Below are positions 44,587-53,631 of a stretch of 59,542 nt of DNA, one piece after another. Numbering within the stretch: the first letter of the stretch is position 1; each line of letters opens with the position of its first letter. Source of the DNA: Nodosilinea sp. P-1105 (GTDB lineage: Bacteria; Cyanobacteriota; Cyanobacteriia; Phormidesmidales; Phormidesmidaceae); assembly GCF_012911975.1 (NCBI RefSeq), contig NZ_SMDQ01000032.1:1-59542 (forward strand), written 5' to 3'. Both the position numbers and the translations under genes were made by a program. The notes beneath the pieces were generated by a model. That model was not told where the DNA came from. It did not search any database and saw only the letters and a list, made by a program, of their open reading frames with translations.

Positions 44587-45158
44587 CTGATAGCCGCTGC
44601 CGGTTGTACCCCCTGCTTTGGTGGCTGATCGCTGTGGGGTATCACTGGAGGGCCGAAGACAAAAGACGGGCTCCAGGCGGGGTGGGCACAGTCGAATTCC
44701 CATCTGCCTGAATCTACAGTGGCCGTGGCGGGGGTGATACAGGCGGCGATCGCGGCGCCGGTCAGGTAGTGCAAAACATCGATGCATAGCCGTCCAGCCT
44801 CGGTGCGGGCAAACACCCCGTTATAAATTAAAATTTCTGCCCCCGGGGCCAGAACCGATTTCCACTGGCACAGGTCTCTGGCATAGGTGGGTAAACTATC
44901 GTATTGCAGAGACGCCGTGCCCAGGTTTAACCCGTCCGCCTGGCCCGGCATCACTAAATGCAGCCGGTGAACCGGATAGAAATTGATCAACATCTGGGTG
45001 ATCGTGACCACCCCATTACCGTGCTGAGGGAGCCGCAATATGCCCACCTGAGGCGTCATGGCTTGTAGTGAATCGCGATCACCAACGCGATCGCAGCCAA
45101 TTACCACCAGGTCTTTGCCCAGGCAAAGACCAGACTGCGCTGTCGGGGTAGGGCACAT
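44583..45158 (-). CDS. Stand-alone, degenerate DUF4347 domain protein
   Basis: A 191-residue protein. The pattern ITQMLINFYPVHRLHLVMPGQADGLNLG, then LPTYARDLCQWKSVLAPGAEILIYNGVFA, matches DUF4347, normally the N-terminal domain of giant cyanobacterial surface proteins. The usual HGxxG (reading MPGQADG) and GC (reading NG) positions are changed, so any caspase/CHAT-like catalysis is lost. It has no signal peptide and nothing is fused to it. It is convergent with the STAND-ASH gene, and their ends overlap by 4 bases. Confidence 0.75.
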   Translation of the reverse strand: MCPTPTAQSGLCLGKDLVVIGCDRVGDRDSLQAMTPQVGILRLPQHGNGVVTITQMLINFYPVHRLHLVMPGQADGLNLGTASLQYDSLPTYARDLCQWKSVLAPGAEILIYNGVFARTEAGRLCIDVLHYLTGAAIAACITPATATVDSGRWEFDCAHPAWSPSFVFGPPVIPHSDQPPKQGVQPAAAIS

Positions 45159-45356
45159 GGGGGGTCCTCAGAAATCGCAAAAGGCACTGAAGCCTAAGGC
45201 AGACACCTACCCTTGCAGTGTGGCCTAAGTTCGCCTGGGGCGAAAGATCAGCTCTGGATCAGATTTGGATCAGACTAGCCCCGGGTCACTGATCTTGACA
45301 GCAACTGGCCGCAGCCAGCAGTTTAGAGGCATCTACTCCAGCTCGATGGTAGTGCT

Positions 45357-46508
45357 ATGCCGTCCTTACCCCCAGCCTTTCACGTTACTGGCAGACTCTT
45401 CCGTTCCCCCCTATCTCAGCGGATTATTTTAGGCATATTCGTTAGCCTGGTGGCGATCGAAGGGATTGTGCTAGTCCCTTCAGTACAGCGTCGCCGCCGC
45501 GAGCTGTTGGCTCAAATCGAAGATGTCTCTACCGGCAAAGTGCGATGGATTGTCACTGCCTTTCCTACGGCATCGGGGGTTGAGTTGGCAGACCATCTGC
45601 AACAGCTAAAGGCTGATCCCATGTTGCAGGGCATTGTGGGTGGGGCGGTGTTCAATGCCCAGGGAGAGCCGGTGGCCCAGTTCGGTGAGCCGCCGACCCT
45701 TGCCCCTGGCGATCGCGATGCCGAGCGGCAACAACTGGTGACCACCACCGCTGGTCAACGCTACGATCTGGCCTGGACCACCACCGCCCTAGGGGAAGGG
45801 ATGATCCCCGATCTCACCGAAAACCACTGGTTGGTATTACGCCACAACGCTGACGCGATGCAGTGGGCCTTGATCGGCTACATCCTCAGGATTGCTGGCT
45901 TGGTGCTGCTGATTGCCGCCTTCATTACCCTGGTGATGATGGCCTTCTTGAGCCACCAACTGATTACCCCGATTCTCAATCTGCGGCGTGATTTGGCCAT
46001 GGCTGGGGAGACCCTAACCGCTGATGCAGCGACTGAGGCAGCCCCCCCCGAATTCGCCTCTCTGGCCTATCCACGGCAGGATGAACTGGGGGAGGTGATC
46101 GCCACCTTCAATCAGATGTATCACCAAATTAGTCAGGCCATCAGCGATCGCCAGCAAGCGGAAGCCCAACTGCGCCGCCATAACGCCGCCATGCAGCAAT
46201 ACATTGCCCAGGTAGATCAAATCACTGCTGCGGCTGCCGCTGTCGATCAAGGCACCTTTCAACCCGCCAGCTTAGACACCGTTGCCCAGCGCAGCGACCA
46301 CCTGGGACAATTGGCCCGCATGTTTCAACAGATGGCAGACCATGTGGTGCAGCGAGAACATCAGCTCAAGCAACAACTCAAACAGCTCACCATTGACATT
46401 GATCAGGCCAAGTTGCAACAGCAAGTAACGCAGATCACCCAAAGCGACTATTTTCAAGAAATCCAGGCCGAACTCGAAACCCTGCAAGTGGATGAGTTTT
46501 GGCAGTAA
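45357..46508 (+). CDS. HAMP-domain membrane sensor without output domain
   Basis: A 383-residue protein. Helix 1 (IILGIFVSLVAIEGIVLVPSV) and helix 2 (ILRIAGLVLLIAAFITLVMMAFL) flank a ~125-residue periplasmic sensor domain. A HAMP-like region follows (LITPILNLRRDL ... DELGEVIATFNQMYHQI), then ~120 residues of coiled coil, ending DEFWQ. No kinase, cyclase or methyl-accepting domain is present. It may act as a sensing subunit for a separate protein. The 200-bp upstream gap carries a TTGACA at about 45295 but no good -10. Confidence 0.8.
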   Translation: MPSLPPAFHVTGRLFRSPLSQRIILGIFVSLVAIEGIVLVPSVQRRRRELLAQIEDVSTGKVRWIVTAFPTASGVELADHLQQLKADPMLQGIVGGAVFNAQGEPVAQFGEPPTLAPGDRDAERQQLVTTTAGQRYDLAWTTTALGEGMIPDLTENHWLVLRHNADAMQWALIGYILRIAGLVLLIAAFITLVMMAFLSHQLITPILNLRRDLAMAGETLTADAATEAAPPEFASLAYPRQDELGEVIATFNQMYHQISQAISDRQQAEAQLRRHNAAMQQYIAQVDQITAAAAAVDQGTFQPASLDTVAQRSDHLGQLARMFQQMADHVVQREHQLKQQLKQLTIDIDQAKLQQQVTQITQSDYFQEIQAELETLQVDEFWQ

Positions 46509-46554
46509 TCTTTGGCCGTAATCTTATAGACTGCCTCCATCTATCGAGGCCGCC

Positions 46555-47019
46555 CTACCCCAGGTATCTTTCCACCAGATAGCGCTTGAATAGCACCCCA
46601 GAGCGGTGCGCCACCTCTGTGTCATAGCACCGAAAGCCAAATTTTTTAAATAACCCCAAACTCAACTCACTGGCCTCGGCATACAACCGGGGCAGGGCTT
46701 GCCGTTGGGCTTGGTCGAGAATTGTTTGCAGAAGTCGTGACCCAATCCCCTGATGTACCCGGTCATGGCGTACATAGACTGAGGCCACATGGCCATCGGC
46801 CCCCAGACCTGCAAACCCAACAATTCCAGAGTCATCCACCGCCAGGTAGGTGGTTACCGCCAAAATGAGCGGGTGAAACGACTCAGCATCAGCGGCCTCG
46901 GCCCAGACAGTCGTTTGGGCCGGGGTATAGTAATGGGGAGCATGGGTGAGGACTGTCTGGCGATACAGGGTCGCCAACTCTTGCAGATCAGCCGCTGTCG
47001 CCTGTCGTATCGTAGCCAT
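46555..47019 (-). CDS. GNAT family N-acetyltransferase
   Basis: A 154-residue GNAT enzyme: IRQATAADLQELATLYRQT at the start, acetyl-CoA loop VRHDRVHQGIGSRLL, and C-terminal LGLFKKFGFRCYDTE. It transfers acetyl to an amine; the substrate is unknown. The start ATG shares its A with the last base of the TAA stop of the WD40-STAND gene (TAATG), so the two are translated as a coupled pair. Confidence 0.88.
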   Translation of the reverse strand: MATIRQATAADLQELATLYRQTVLTHAPHYYTPAQTTVWAEAADAESFHPLILAVTTYLAVDDSGIVGFAGLGADGHVASVYVRHDRVHQGIGSRLLQTILDQAQRQALPRLYAEASELSLGLFKKFGFRCYDTEVAHRSGVLFKRYLVERYLG

Positions 47020-50000
47020 TAAACTACAGCTCCCAGCAGTTGTAGGGTGGTTAGGGTGGCCGAGGTTAAGCCAGTGACCCCTCGCAGGTTCATGCCTTCA
47101 TACAGGCGGTCAGCCACCAGAATTCGCAGACACTGGCCGGTTTCGACCTGCCAAAGCCGTACCGTTTGATCTTGAGAGCCACTGGCAATCACCTGGCCAT
47201 CGGGGCTAAAGGCCAGGGCAGACACCAGGTGGCGGTGCCCCTCAAAGACCCGCAGGCAGGTGCCAGTGGCCACCTCCCACAGGCGGATGGTGTAGTCGTG
47301 GGAGGCACTGGCCAGGTGGCGGCCATCGGGGCTAAAGGCCACTGCAAACACCCAGTTAGTATGACCCTCCAAACGCTTAAGGCACTGACCAGTGGCCACA
47401 TCCCATAGCCGTAGGGAGCGATCGGTACTGCTGCTGGCCAGGAGCTGCGCTCCACCAACAGGGCTAAAGGCCACAGACCAGACACGACTGCGATGCCCGG
47501 TCAGGGTCTGGATGGGTTGGCCGGTGGCCACAGACCAGAGGCGAATGGTTTGGTCGACGCCGCAGCTAGCCAGCAGTTGACCATCGGGGCTAAAGGCTAC
47601 CCCCAGCACTTTAGCGCTGTGTTGGCTGAGGGTGTGTAAGCACTGACCTGTGGTGCAGTGCCACAGTTTGACGGTCCAGTCAGCGCTGGCGGTGGCCAGT
47701 ACCGGTTGGTGGGGATGGTAAGCCAGGCCATTGATCCAATCTCCATGGCCTTGCAACACCTGAATGCAGCGCCCTGTGGCCACATCCCACAGGCGGGCGG
47801 TAGAGTCGGTGCTGCCGCTAGCTAGCTGCTGGCCATCGGGGCTAAAGGCGATGCCATAAATGAAATCCCCATGGCCGCTCAGGGTGTTTAGGCGCTGGCC
47901 AGTGTGCCAGTTCCACAGCACCACCGTTTTGTCGTTACTGCCGCTGGCCAGCAGTTGCCCCTGCCCCGCTGGGCCGGTAGCGTCACCTGGGCTAAAGGCC
48001 ACAGGCAGAGCCCAGTCAGTGTGCCCCTCCCAGGTTCTGAGGCAGTGGAGGGTATCGATATCCCATAACTTCACCGACTGATCAAGGCTGACCCCCACCA
48101 GGCGACGCCCGTCCGGATGCGGGGCCACCGAGCATACTTCATTGTGATGGCCCACCAGGGTTTTGAGACAGGTGTCGGTCTGCCAGTCCCAGACCTTAAT
48201 GGTGCGATCGCCGCCACCGCTGACTAGCCAGTGATCGATGGGGCTAAAGGCTACACAGTAAACACTGCTGCCATGATCTCGGTACGTAGCTAGGCAGTCC
48301 CAAGTGCGGCAGTCCCAGAGGTTGATGGTGCCATCGCCACTACCACTGGCCAGCAGATGCCCATCCCGGTTAAACGCCAGGGCATGCACCCAACCCTGGT
48401 GGCCCCCGAGGGTTCGCAGACAGGCCCCGGTCACCCCATCCCAGAGTTTGATCTGGTGATCGACCCCACCACTAGCCAGTAGGAGGTGGGAGGAGGCGAT
48501 CGCAGCGGGGGCAAAGGCCACGGACCGCACCCAGTCCCTATGGCCTACCAGGGTTTGCCAGCATTGCCCCGTGCCCACATCCCAGAGTTTGATGGTGTTG
48601 TCTCCGCCGCCACTGGCCAGGGTTTGGCCGTCGGGGCTAAAGGCGATCGCAAACACCTCGTGCCCATGGCCCGTCAAGGTCTTGACCCCGACCCCATCGG
48701 CGGCCTGCCAGAGGCGAATAGTTTGATCGGCGCCACAGCTGGCGATCAACTGACCATCGGGGCTAAAGGCCACCGCCCGTACCCAGTTGGCATGCCCCCG
48801 ACAAATCAGCTGCAACTGGCCGGTTTGGGTATCCCACACCCGCACCTGACAGTCCGTATCCCCGGTGGCAAGCCGCCGCCCATCGGGGCTAAAGGCCGCC
48901 GTCAGCACATTGCCCAGGGATTCTGTAAACACGCAATGGGTTAAATCGGCCCTGGCAAAGTTCACCCCATGCAGCTTCACATTCTGCAAATACGCCTGCC
49001 ATACTGTCAGGTCAGAAAAGTCGTAGCCGCTAATGTCCACCGCCAGCTGCAACAAGAGATTTAAGCTGTTGCCCCCGGCGTAGCCCATCGCCTGGGGAGT
49101 TCCCCCCCGCAGGGTAGATAGCAGCTGCTGTAGGGTGGTGGCAACGGTAGCAGCACTGCCCAGGTGGTTGATCAACTGATCGACAATGGGGCGCAGAATC
49201 AGGTTGACCTGGGTTTCCCGCACAAAGTCTTTGGCCTGGGCCTGGCATAGGGCATGGCTGATGAATAACCGGGGGGACTGGGTAACAATTTCCTGACTAA
49301 TGTGGTCAATCAGGCGGTGGGTGACATACTCCATGACCACCGGCTGCTGGGTGATGGCGGTGGATTTCCCCGCCTGGGTCGGGGGGGCAGCGGTCTCCAC
49401 CAGACAGCGCCGCCGCAGGGAATTTAACGATTCCCACAGGTCCGGGGGGGTGACCCGGGTTAGCAGAGCGGCCTGCACCTCTGCCACCGTGGCAGGCTCG
49501 CGATCAATGGCCAGCCAGTACATGACGGTTTTTTCTAGCTCAGTCAGGCGCTGAAAGTGTTGATCGAGCAAATCCCGAATGTCGTCAAATAAAAAACCGC
49601 CCGGTTCAGACACCGCCAAAAACTGGCTGATATCACCGCCAAAAAAGTCGTGGATGGAGGACGCCACAATCTTGAGGGCCAACGGGTTGCCCCCATAACG
49701 CTGAATCAGCCGCTGCCACTGGTCTGCCGTAGCCTGAAACTCGCCTTTGAGCGCGAATAACGCTTTGCCGTCTTGGTGCGGCAAGCCAGTTAACGGCAGC
49801 GATCGCACCGGCAAGGTCTCTCCCTCTAAGGCCGCTAGACCCTTTGGCTTCTCCCGGGAGGTCACTACCACACAACTCTGGTGGGCAGATTCCGCCAGAC
49901 AACGCAACACCTCCCCATAGGCCTCAAACCCAGCCCGATACCGCCCAGTGCGATCGCCCCCCTGCAAAATCGACTCAGCATTGTCTAAGACAATCAAGCA

Positions 50001-50762
50001 GCGATCGCGCCGCAAGTAGTGCAGCAACCGCGACAGCTGCCCTTCTAAGCGGAGGGGCAGATCCTGTTCCTGCTGGTTTGACAAGACTTGTATCAAATCC
50101 ACCAGAATGTCTGAGGGAGGTGGGGGGTTGCGGAGGGACCGCCAGATCACCGCTTGCCAGCAGGCCATGGGTGAAGGACTGGGGGTGGCAATCAGATCTT
50201 GAGCCAGGCGAATGGACAGGGCGGTTTTACCAATCCCCCCCATGCCCAAGACGGTAATAAAGCGGCAACGCTCCCCCGGACTGTCGGCCAAGATCCAGCG
50301 CTTTAAGGTGGCTAGCTCCTGTTGTCGCCCATAAAAGACCGTTGCGTCAGGGGCATTGCCCCAGTCAATCCGTAGGGGGGACAGGTTGTCGAGGGTAGCT
50401 GCCGAGGCGGTAGGGGCAAAATGCCATTTAGGTCGCTCTGGGTTAGGCTGCTCTGGGTTCCACCGAGGTTCAGCCCCCTGGGCTGCCAGGCTGTCTGCCT
50501 CAGCCACGGCTTGCCAATCTAACTTCAAGACCTCACAGTAGGCTTTAAATGCACTGGCATTAATCGCTACTTTTCCGGCCAGAAACCGCTTCCAAGTGCC
50601 TTCAGAAATTCCCGCTGCCAATACCCCTGCTGTGTCCCAGTCAGTTCCCAAGATGTGGCTAGCGGCTACCACCCAACGAAAATCATTCACTGGCCAGCCT
50701 TGTTCCAGTCTGGCGCGTTTAATTTGTTCCCGCCCTGATGTCGAAGCTTTGAGGGTAATCAC
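47019..50762 (-). CDS. STAND (NB-ARC) NTPase with 14 WD40 repeats
   Basis: A 1247-residue protein. 1-90: a helical HTH-like domain ([13 protein letters not shown] ... [12 protein letters not shown]), typical of cyanobacterial WD40-STAND proteins. 140-450: NB-ARC ATPase, Walker A GMGGIGKT (173-180) and kinase-2 LIVLD (Asp260). About 520-610: helical linker and pentapeptide-like ANxxxADL residues. 615-1235: 14 WD40 repeats, i.e. two seven-bladed propellers; repeats 4 and 8 carry insertions. The propellers are expected to sense a ligand and the ATPase to switch state (family knowledge). It is coupled to a GNAT gene by a TAATG overlap. Confidence 0.9.
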   Translation of the reverse strand: MITLKASTSGREQIKRARLEQGWPVNDFRWVVAASHILGTDWDTAGVLAAGISEGTWKRFLAGKVAINASAFKAYCEVLKLDWQAVAEADSLAAQGAEPRWNPEQPNPERPKWHFAPTASAATLDNLSPLRIDWGNAPDATVFYGRQQELATLKRWILADSPGERCRFITVLGMGGIGKTALSIRLAQDLIATPSPSPMACWQAVIWRSLRNPPPPSDILVDLIQVLSNQQEQDLPLRLEGQLSRLLHYLRRDRCLIVLDNAESILQGGDRTGRYRAGFEAYGEVLRCLAESAHQSCVVVTSREKPKGLAALEGETLPVRSLPLTGLPHQDGKALFALKGEFQATADQWQRLIQRYGGNPLALKIVASSIHDFFGGDISQFLAVSEPGGFLFDDIRDLLDQHFQRLTELEKTVMYWLAIDREPATVAEVQAALLTRVTPPDLWESLNSLRRRCLVETAAPPTQAGKSTAITQQPVVMEYVTHRLIDHISQEIVTQSPRLFISHALCQAQAKDFVRETQVNLILRPIVDQLINHLGSAATVATTLQQLLSTLRGGTPQAMGYAGGNSLNLLLQLAVDISGYDFSDLTVWQAYLQNVKLHGVNFARADLTHCVFTESLGNVLTAAFSPDGRRLATGDTDCQVRVWDTQTGQLQLICRGHANWVRAVAFSPDGQLIASCGADQTIRLWQAADGVGVKTLTGHGHEVFAIAFSPDGQTLASGGGDNTIKLWDVGTGQCWQTLVGHRDWVRSVAFAPAAIASSHLLLASGGVDHQIKLWDGVTGACLRTLGGHQGWVHALAFNRDGHLLASGSGDGTINLWDCRTWDCLATYRDHGSSVYCVAFSPIDHWLVSGGGDRTIKVWDWQTDTCLKTLVGHHNEVCSVAPHPDGRRLVGVSLDQSVKLWDIDTLHCLRTWEGHTDWALPVAFSPGDATGPAGQGQLLASGSNDKTVVLWNWHTGQRLNTLSGHGDFIYGIAFSPDGQQLASGSTDSTARLWDVATGRCIQVLQGHGDWINGLAYHPHQPVLATASADWTVKLWHCTTGQCLHTLSQHSAKVLGVAFSPDGQLLASCGVDQTIRLWSVATGQPIQTLTGHRSRVWSVAFSPVGGAQLLASSSTDRSLRLWDVATGQCLKRLEGHTNWVFAVAFSPDGRHLASASHDYTIRLWEVATGTCLRVFEGHRHLVSALAFSPDGQVIASGSQDQTVRLWQVETGQCLRILVADRLYEGMNLRGVTGLTSATLTTLQLLGAVV

Positions 50763-50799
50763 AAGCCATAGCCCCAGGCTGCAAAATCAGACCCAAAAG

Positions 50800-51276
50800 T
50801 TAGTGCAATATACTGTCAATATCCCGGTTATGTAAATATCCTACCAACATCGGGCTGATCCCTGTTATCAACGTCACAAACACCACAATGATCAGCTGTC
50901 CAGGACTGAGGCTAGCCAGCACATCTCCCAGGGCCAAACTATCGCTGGCACCTTCCCCAATAAACCAGGCATTACAAGTCAACGATGTCCATAAATCCAC
51001 CAGCAGGGCCGTCAGCCACACCAGGCGCAATCCCAACAGGGGTAGGCGGGCTGCCGTCAACCGCTGACGGCGTCGCCAGATGGCCTGGGTAGAAAAGTTA
51101 AAGGCCACCACAATCAGCGTGCCAATCACGGCTAGGCTAATGGCCACCAGGTTGAGGTTATCCAAAATCAGCAAAATACCCAGACCAGTAGTTACCAGGT
51201 CCCACAAAGCACTGAGTTGTAGCGCCCCTAGCACAACGAGCTTACGCAGACTGATCGATGGCTGAGACGGTTGCAT
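50800..51276 (-). CDS. Four-helix membrane protein, unknown function
   Basis: A 158-residue protein with about four membrane helices: LVVLGALQLSALWDLVTTGLGILLIL, VAISLAVIGTLIVVAFNF, LGLRLVWLTALLVDLWTSL and QLIIVVFVTLITGISPMLVGY. A basic loop (WRRRQRLTAAR) lies between helices 2 and 3. It lies 37 bp upstream of the WD40-STAND gene on the same strand, so might be co-transcribed and serve as its membrane partner (inference). No family recognised. Confidence 0.7.
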   Translation of the reverse strand: MQPSQPSISLRKLVVLGALQLSALWDLVTTGLGILLILDNLNLVAISLAVIGTLIVVAFNFSTQAIWRRRQRLTAARLPLLGLRLVWLTALLVDLWTSLTCNAWFIGEGASDSLALGDVLASLSPGQLIIVVFVTLITGISPMLVGYLHNRDIDSILH

Positions 51277-51695
51277 AGCTAAACCCAGGATAACGCTACC
51301 GTTAATAGCTCTACTCTAGTCTGGGTGGTTGAGGCCAGGGTAAAAACGATAGGTTTCTTCCAAGTTTTTTGCGGAGATTTAGACGTATGGCCGCCAGAGC
51401 TTTAGGCTTCCAGCACCCCATAGTCCCGCTGATGTCTACGACGGTAGAGGCGGGTACTGACGTGAGGATAGTGGCAACGATCAAAAACCAGTTTCATGGC
51501 CCAAGGACTTGCTGTGGCGGATTGCCTTAGGATTGAGAGGGCACACAAATACCGTTTCTAGCAGGGCTGCAATAGTCCTTTGAGATTGCCCTCCGGCCAT
51601 CGTGCTGGCCTTTAGTAAGAGGTGGAGTGGGTGAGGGTGGTTCATAGGCCTGTTGGGAGTCAACTTAGGGAATAGAAGGTTAGGTAAAACACAAC
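51277..51695. other. Intergenic region without clear feature
   Basis: No repeat family, hairpin or convincing gene. A 31-codon minus frame (MKLVFDRCHYPHVSTRLYRR) and a 60-codon frame exist but show no family features. Confidence 0.5.
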
Positions 51696-53453
51696 ATGAA
51701 GTCTACACTTACACAGCTAACGGCACAGTTTGACCAGGCCATTGTGGCCGCTTTTGGGCCAGAACTGACCGGTACCGACCCAATGCTGGAGCCCACCACC
51801 AACCCTAAGTTTGGCGACTACCAGGCCAATCTGGCCATGTCCCTGGCCAAGCCTTTGAAGAACAACCCGCGGGCGATCGCTAGCCAAATTGTCGAGCATC
51901 TCGACGTTAGTGCCCTCTGCGAACCACCGGAAATTGCTGGCCCAGGCTTTATCAACCTGCGGCTCAGAACCGACTACCTAGAGCAGCAGCTCCAGCAGAT
52001 GCAGGCTGACCCCCGGTTGGGGATCCCCCCTGTGGCCCAACCCCAGCGAGTCATTGTCGACTTTTCTAGCCCCAACATTGCCAAAGAAATGCACGTGGGC
52101 CACCTGCGCTCCACCATCATCGGCGATTCCATTGCCCGGGTGCAGGAGTTTATGGGCCACGACGTGTTGCGGCTAAACCATGTGGGGGACTGGGGCACCC
52201 AATTTGGCATGCTAATCACCCACTTGCAAGAGGCTTGTCCAGACGCTTTAGAGGCCGATTCCAGCGTCGACATTGGCGACCTAGTCGCCTTCTACAAGCA
52301 AGCAAAACAGCGGTTTGACACTGACGACGACTTCAAAACCCGCTCTCGGGAAGCAGTGGTGGCTTTGCAGGCGGGCGACGACACCGCCACCAAAGCCTGG
52401 AAGGTACTCTGTACCCAGTCTCGCCAAGAATTCCAAAAAATCTACGATCGCCTCGGTATCACCATCCAAGAGCGGGGCGAATCTTTCTACAACCCCCTGC
52501 TAGCTGATGTGGTCAAAGACCTAGACACCCAAGGCTTATTGGTAGAAGACCAGGGGGCCAAGGTGGTGTTTGTGGACGGGTTCACCAACAAAGCTGGCGA
52601 CCCTTTGCCCTTGATCATCCAAAAATCTGATGGCGGTTACAACTACGCCACCACCGACCTGGCCGCCATTCGCTATCGCACCCAGCAGGATGGTGCCCAG
52701 CGGGTGCTTTACGTGGTCGATGCCGGGCAAAGCAACCACTTTGCCCTGGTGTTTCAGGTGGCCGCCAAAGCAGGCTGGATCCCAGACGGGGTAGAGCTGA
52801 CCCATGTCCCTTTTGGAGTGGTGCAGGGGGAGGACGGCAAAAAATTCAAAACCCGCTCTGGGGAGACCGTACGGTTGAAAGACCTACTAGACGAAGCCGT
52901 TAGCCGAGCCCGAGCCGACCTAGAAAGGCGGATTGAGGCCGAGGGGCGGCAAGAGTCAGAGAGCTTCATTCAAACGGTGGCCGAAACCGTAGGGATTGAT
53001 GCGGTTAAGTATGCCGACTTGAGCCAGAACCGCACCAGCAACTACATCTTTAGCTTTGATAAAATGCTGGCCCTGCAGGGCAACACCGCCCCCTACATGC
53101 TCTACGCCTATGTGCGAGTGCAGGGCATCAGTCGTAAGGGAAACATCGACTTTGATCATCTCCCTGACGAGGCCAGGATTCACCTGGAAGAGGCCAGCGA
53201 GTTTGCCCTGGCCCGCCACCTTTTGCAGCTGGATGAAGTGCTAGACGAGGTGGCCCAAGACCTCTACCCCAACCGCCTCTGCCAGTACCTGTTTGAGCTC
53301 AGCCAAAAGTTTAACCAGTTCTACGATCGCTGCTCCGTGCTCCAGGCCCCAGAACCCCAGCGCACGTCCCGACTGCTGCTCTGCGACCTGACCGCCCAAA
53401 CTCTAAAGCTGGGCCTGTCGCTACTGGGAATTTCGGTGCTAGAACGCATGTAA
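51696..53453 (+). CDS. argS: Arginyl-tRNA synthetase
   Basis: A 585-residue class I synthetase. The N-terminal Arg-tRNA additional domain is followed by the HIGH-type motif [16 protein letters not shown] and, in place of KMSKS, the [10 protein letters not shown] loop usual for ArgRS. The C-terminal anticodon-binding helix bundle ends [17 protein letters not shown]. It charges tRNA-Arg. Full length and well conserved. Confidence 0.96.
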   Translation: MKSTLTQLTAQFDQAIVAAFGPELTGTDPMLEPTTNPKFGDYQANLAMSLAKPLKNNPRAIASQIVEHLDVSALCEPPEIAGPGFINLRLRTDYLEQQLQQMQADPRLGIPPVAQPQRVIVDFSSPNIAKEMHVGHLRSTIIGDSIARVQEFMGHDVLRLNHVGDWGTQFGMLITHLQEACPDALEADSSVDIGDLVAFYKQAKQRFDTDDDFKTRSREAVVALQAGDDTATKAWKVLCTQSRQEFQKIYDRLGITIQERGESFYNPLLADVVKDLDTQGLLVEDQGAKVVFVDGFTNKAGDPLPLIIQKSDGGYNYATTDLAAIRYRTQQDGAQRVLYVVDAGQSNHFALVFQVAAKAGWIPDGVELTHVPFGVVQGEDGKKFKTRSGETVRLKDLLDEAVSRARADLERRIEAEGRQESESFIQTVAETVGIDAVKYADLSQNRTSNYIFSFDKMLALQGNTAPYMLYAYVRVQGISRKGNIDFDHLPDEARIHLEEASEFALARHLLQLDEVLDEVAQDLYPNRLCQYLFELSQKFNQFYDRCSVLQAPEPQRTSRLLLCDLTAQTLKLGLSLLGISVLERM

Positions 53454-53631
53454 CTGAAGCAGGGGCGATCGCTATAGCCAAAGGCAGTAGAGCTTTACTC
53501 AAGCCACATAATGTTGAAGACATTGCGGCTTTATCAAGGGATTCCCGTTGCAGATGTCAGAGTCCAGGGAACTCTAAAGATGGGTGTTTTTCAGGTTTCA
53601 GGACTGAGTCCGGAGCGATTGTAGAGGGGTA

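Noticed and set aside
51481-51663. 60-codon minus frame, considered as transposase remnant
   Set aside because: No transposase motif, no inverted repeats or target duplication around it.
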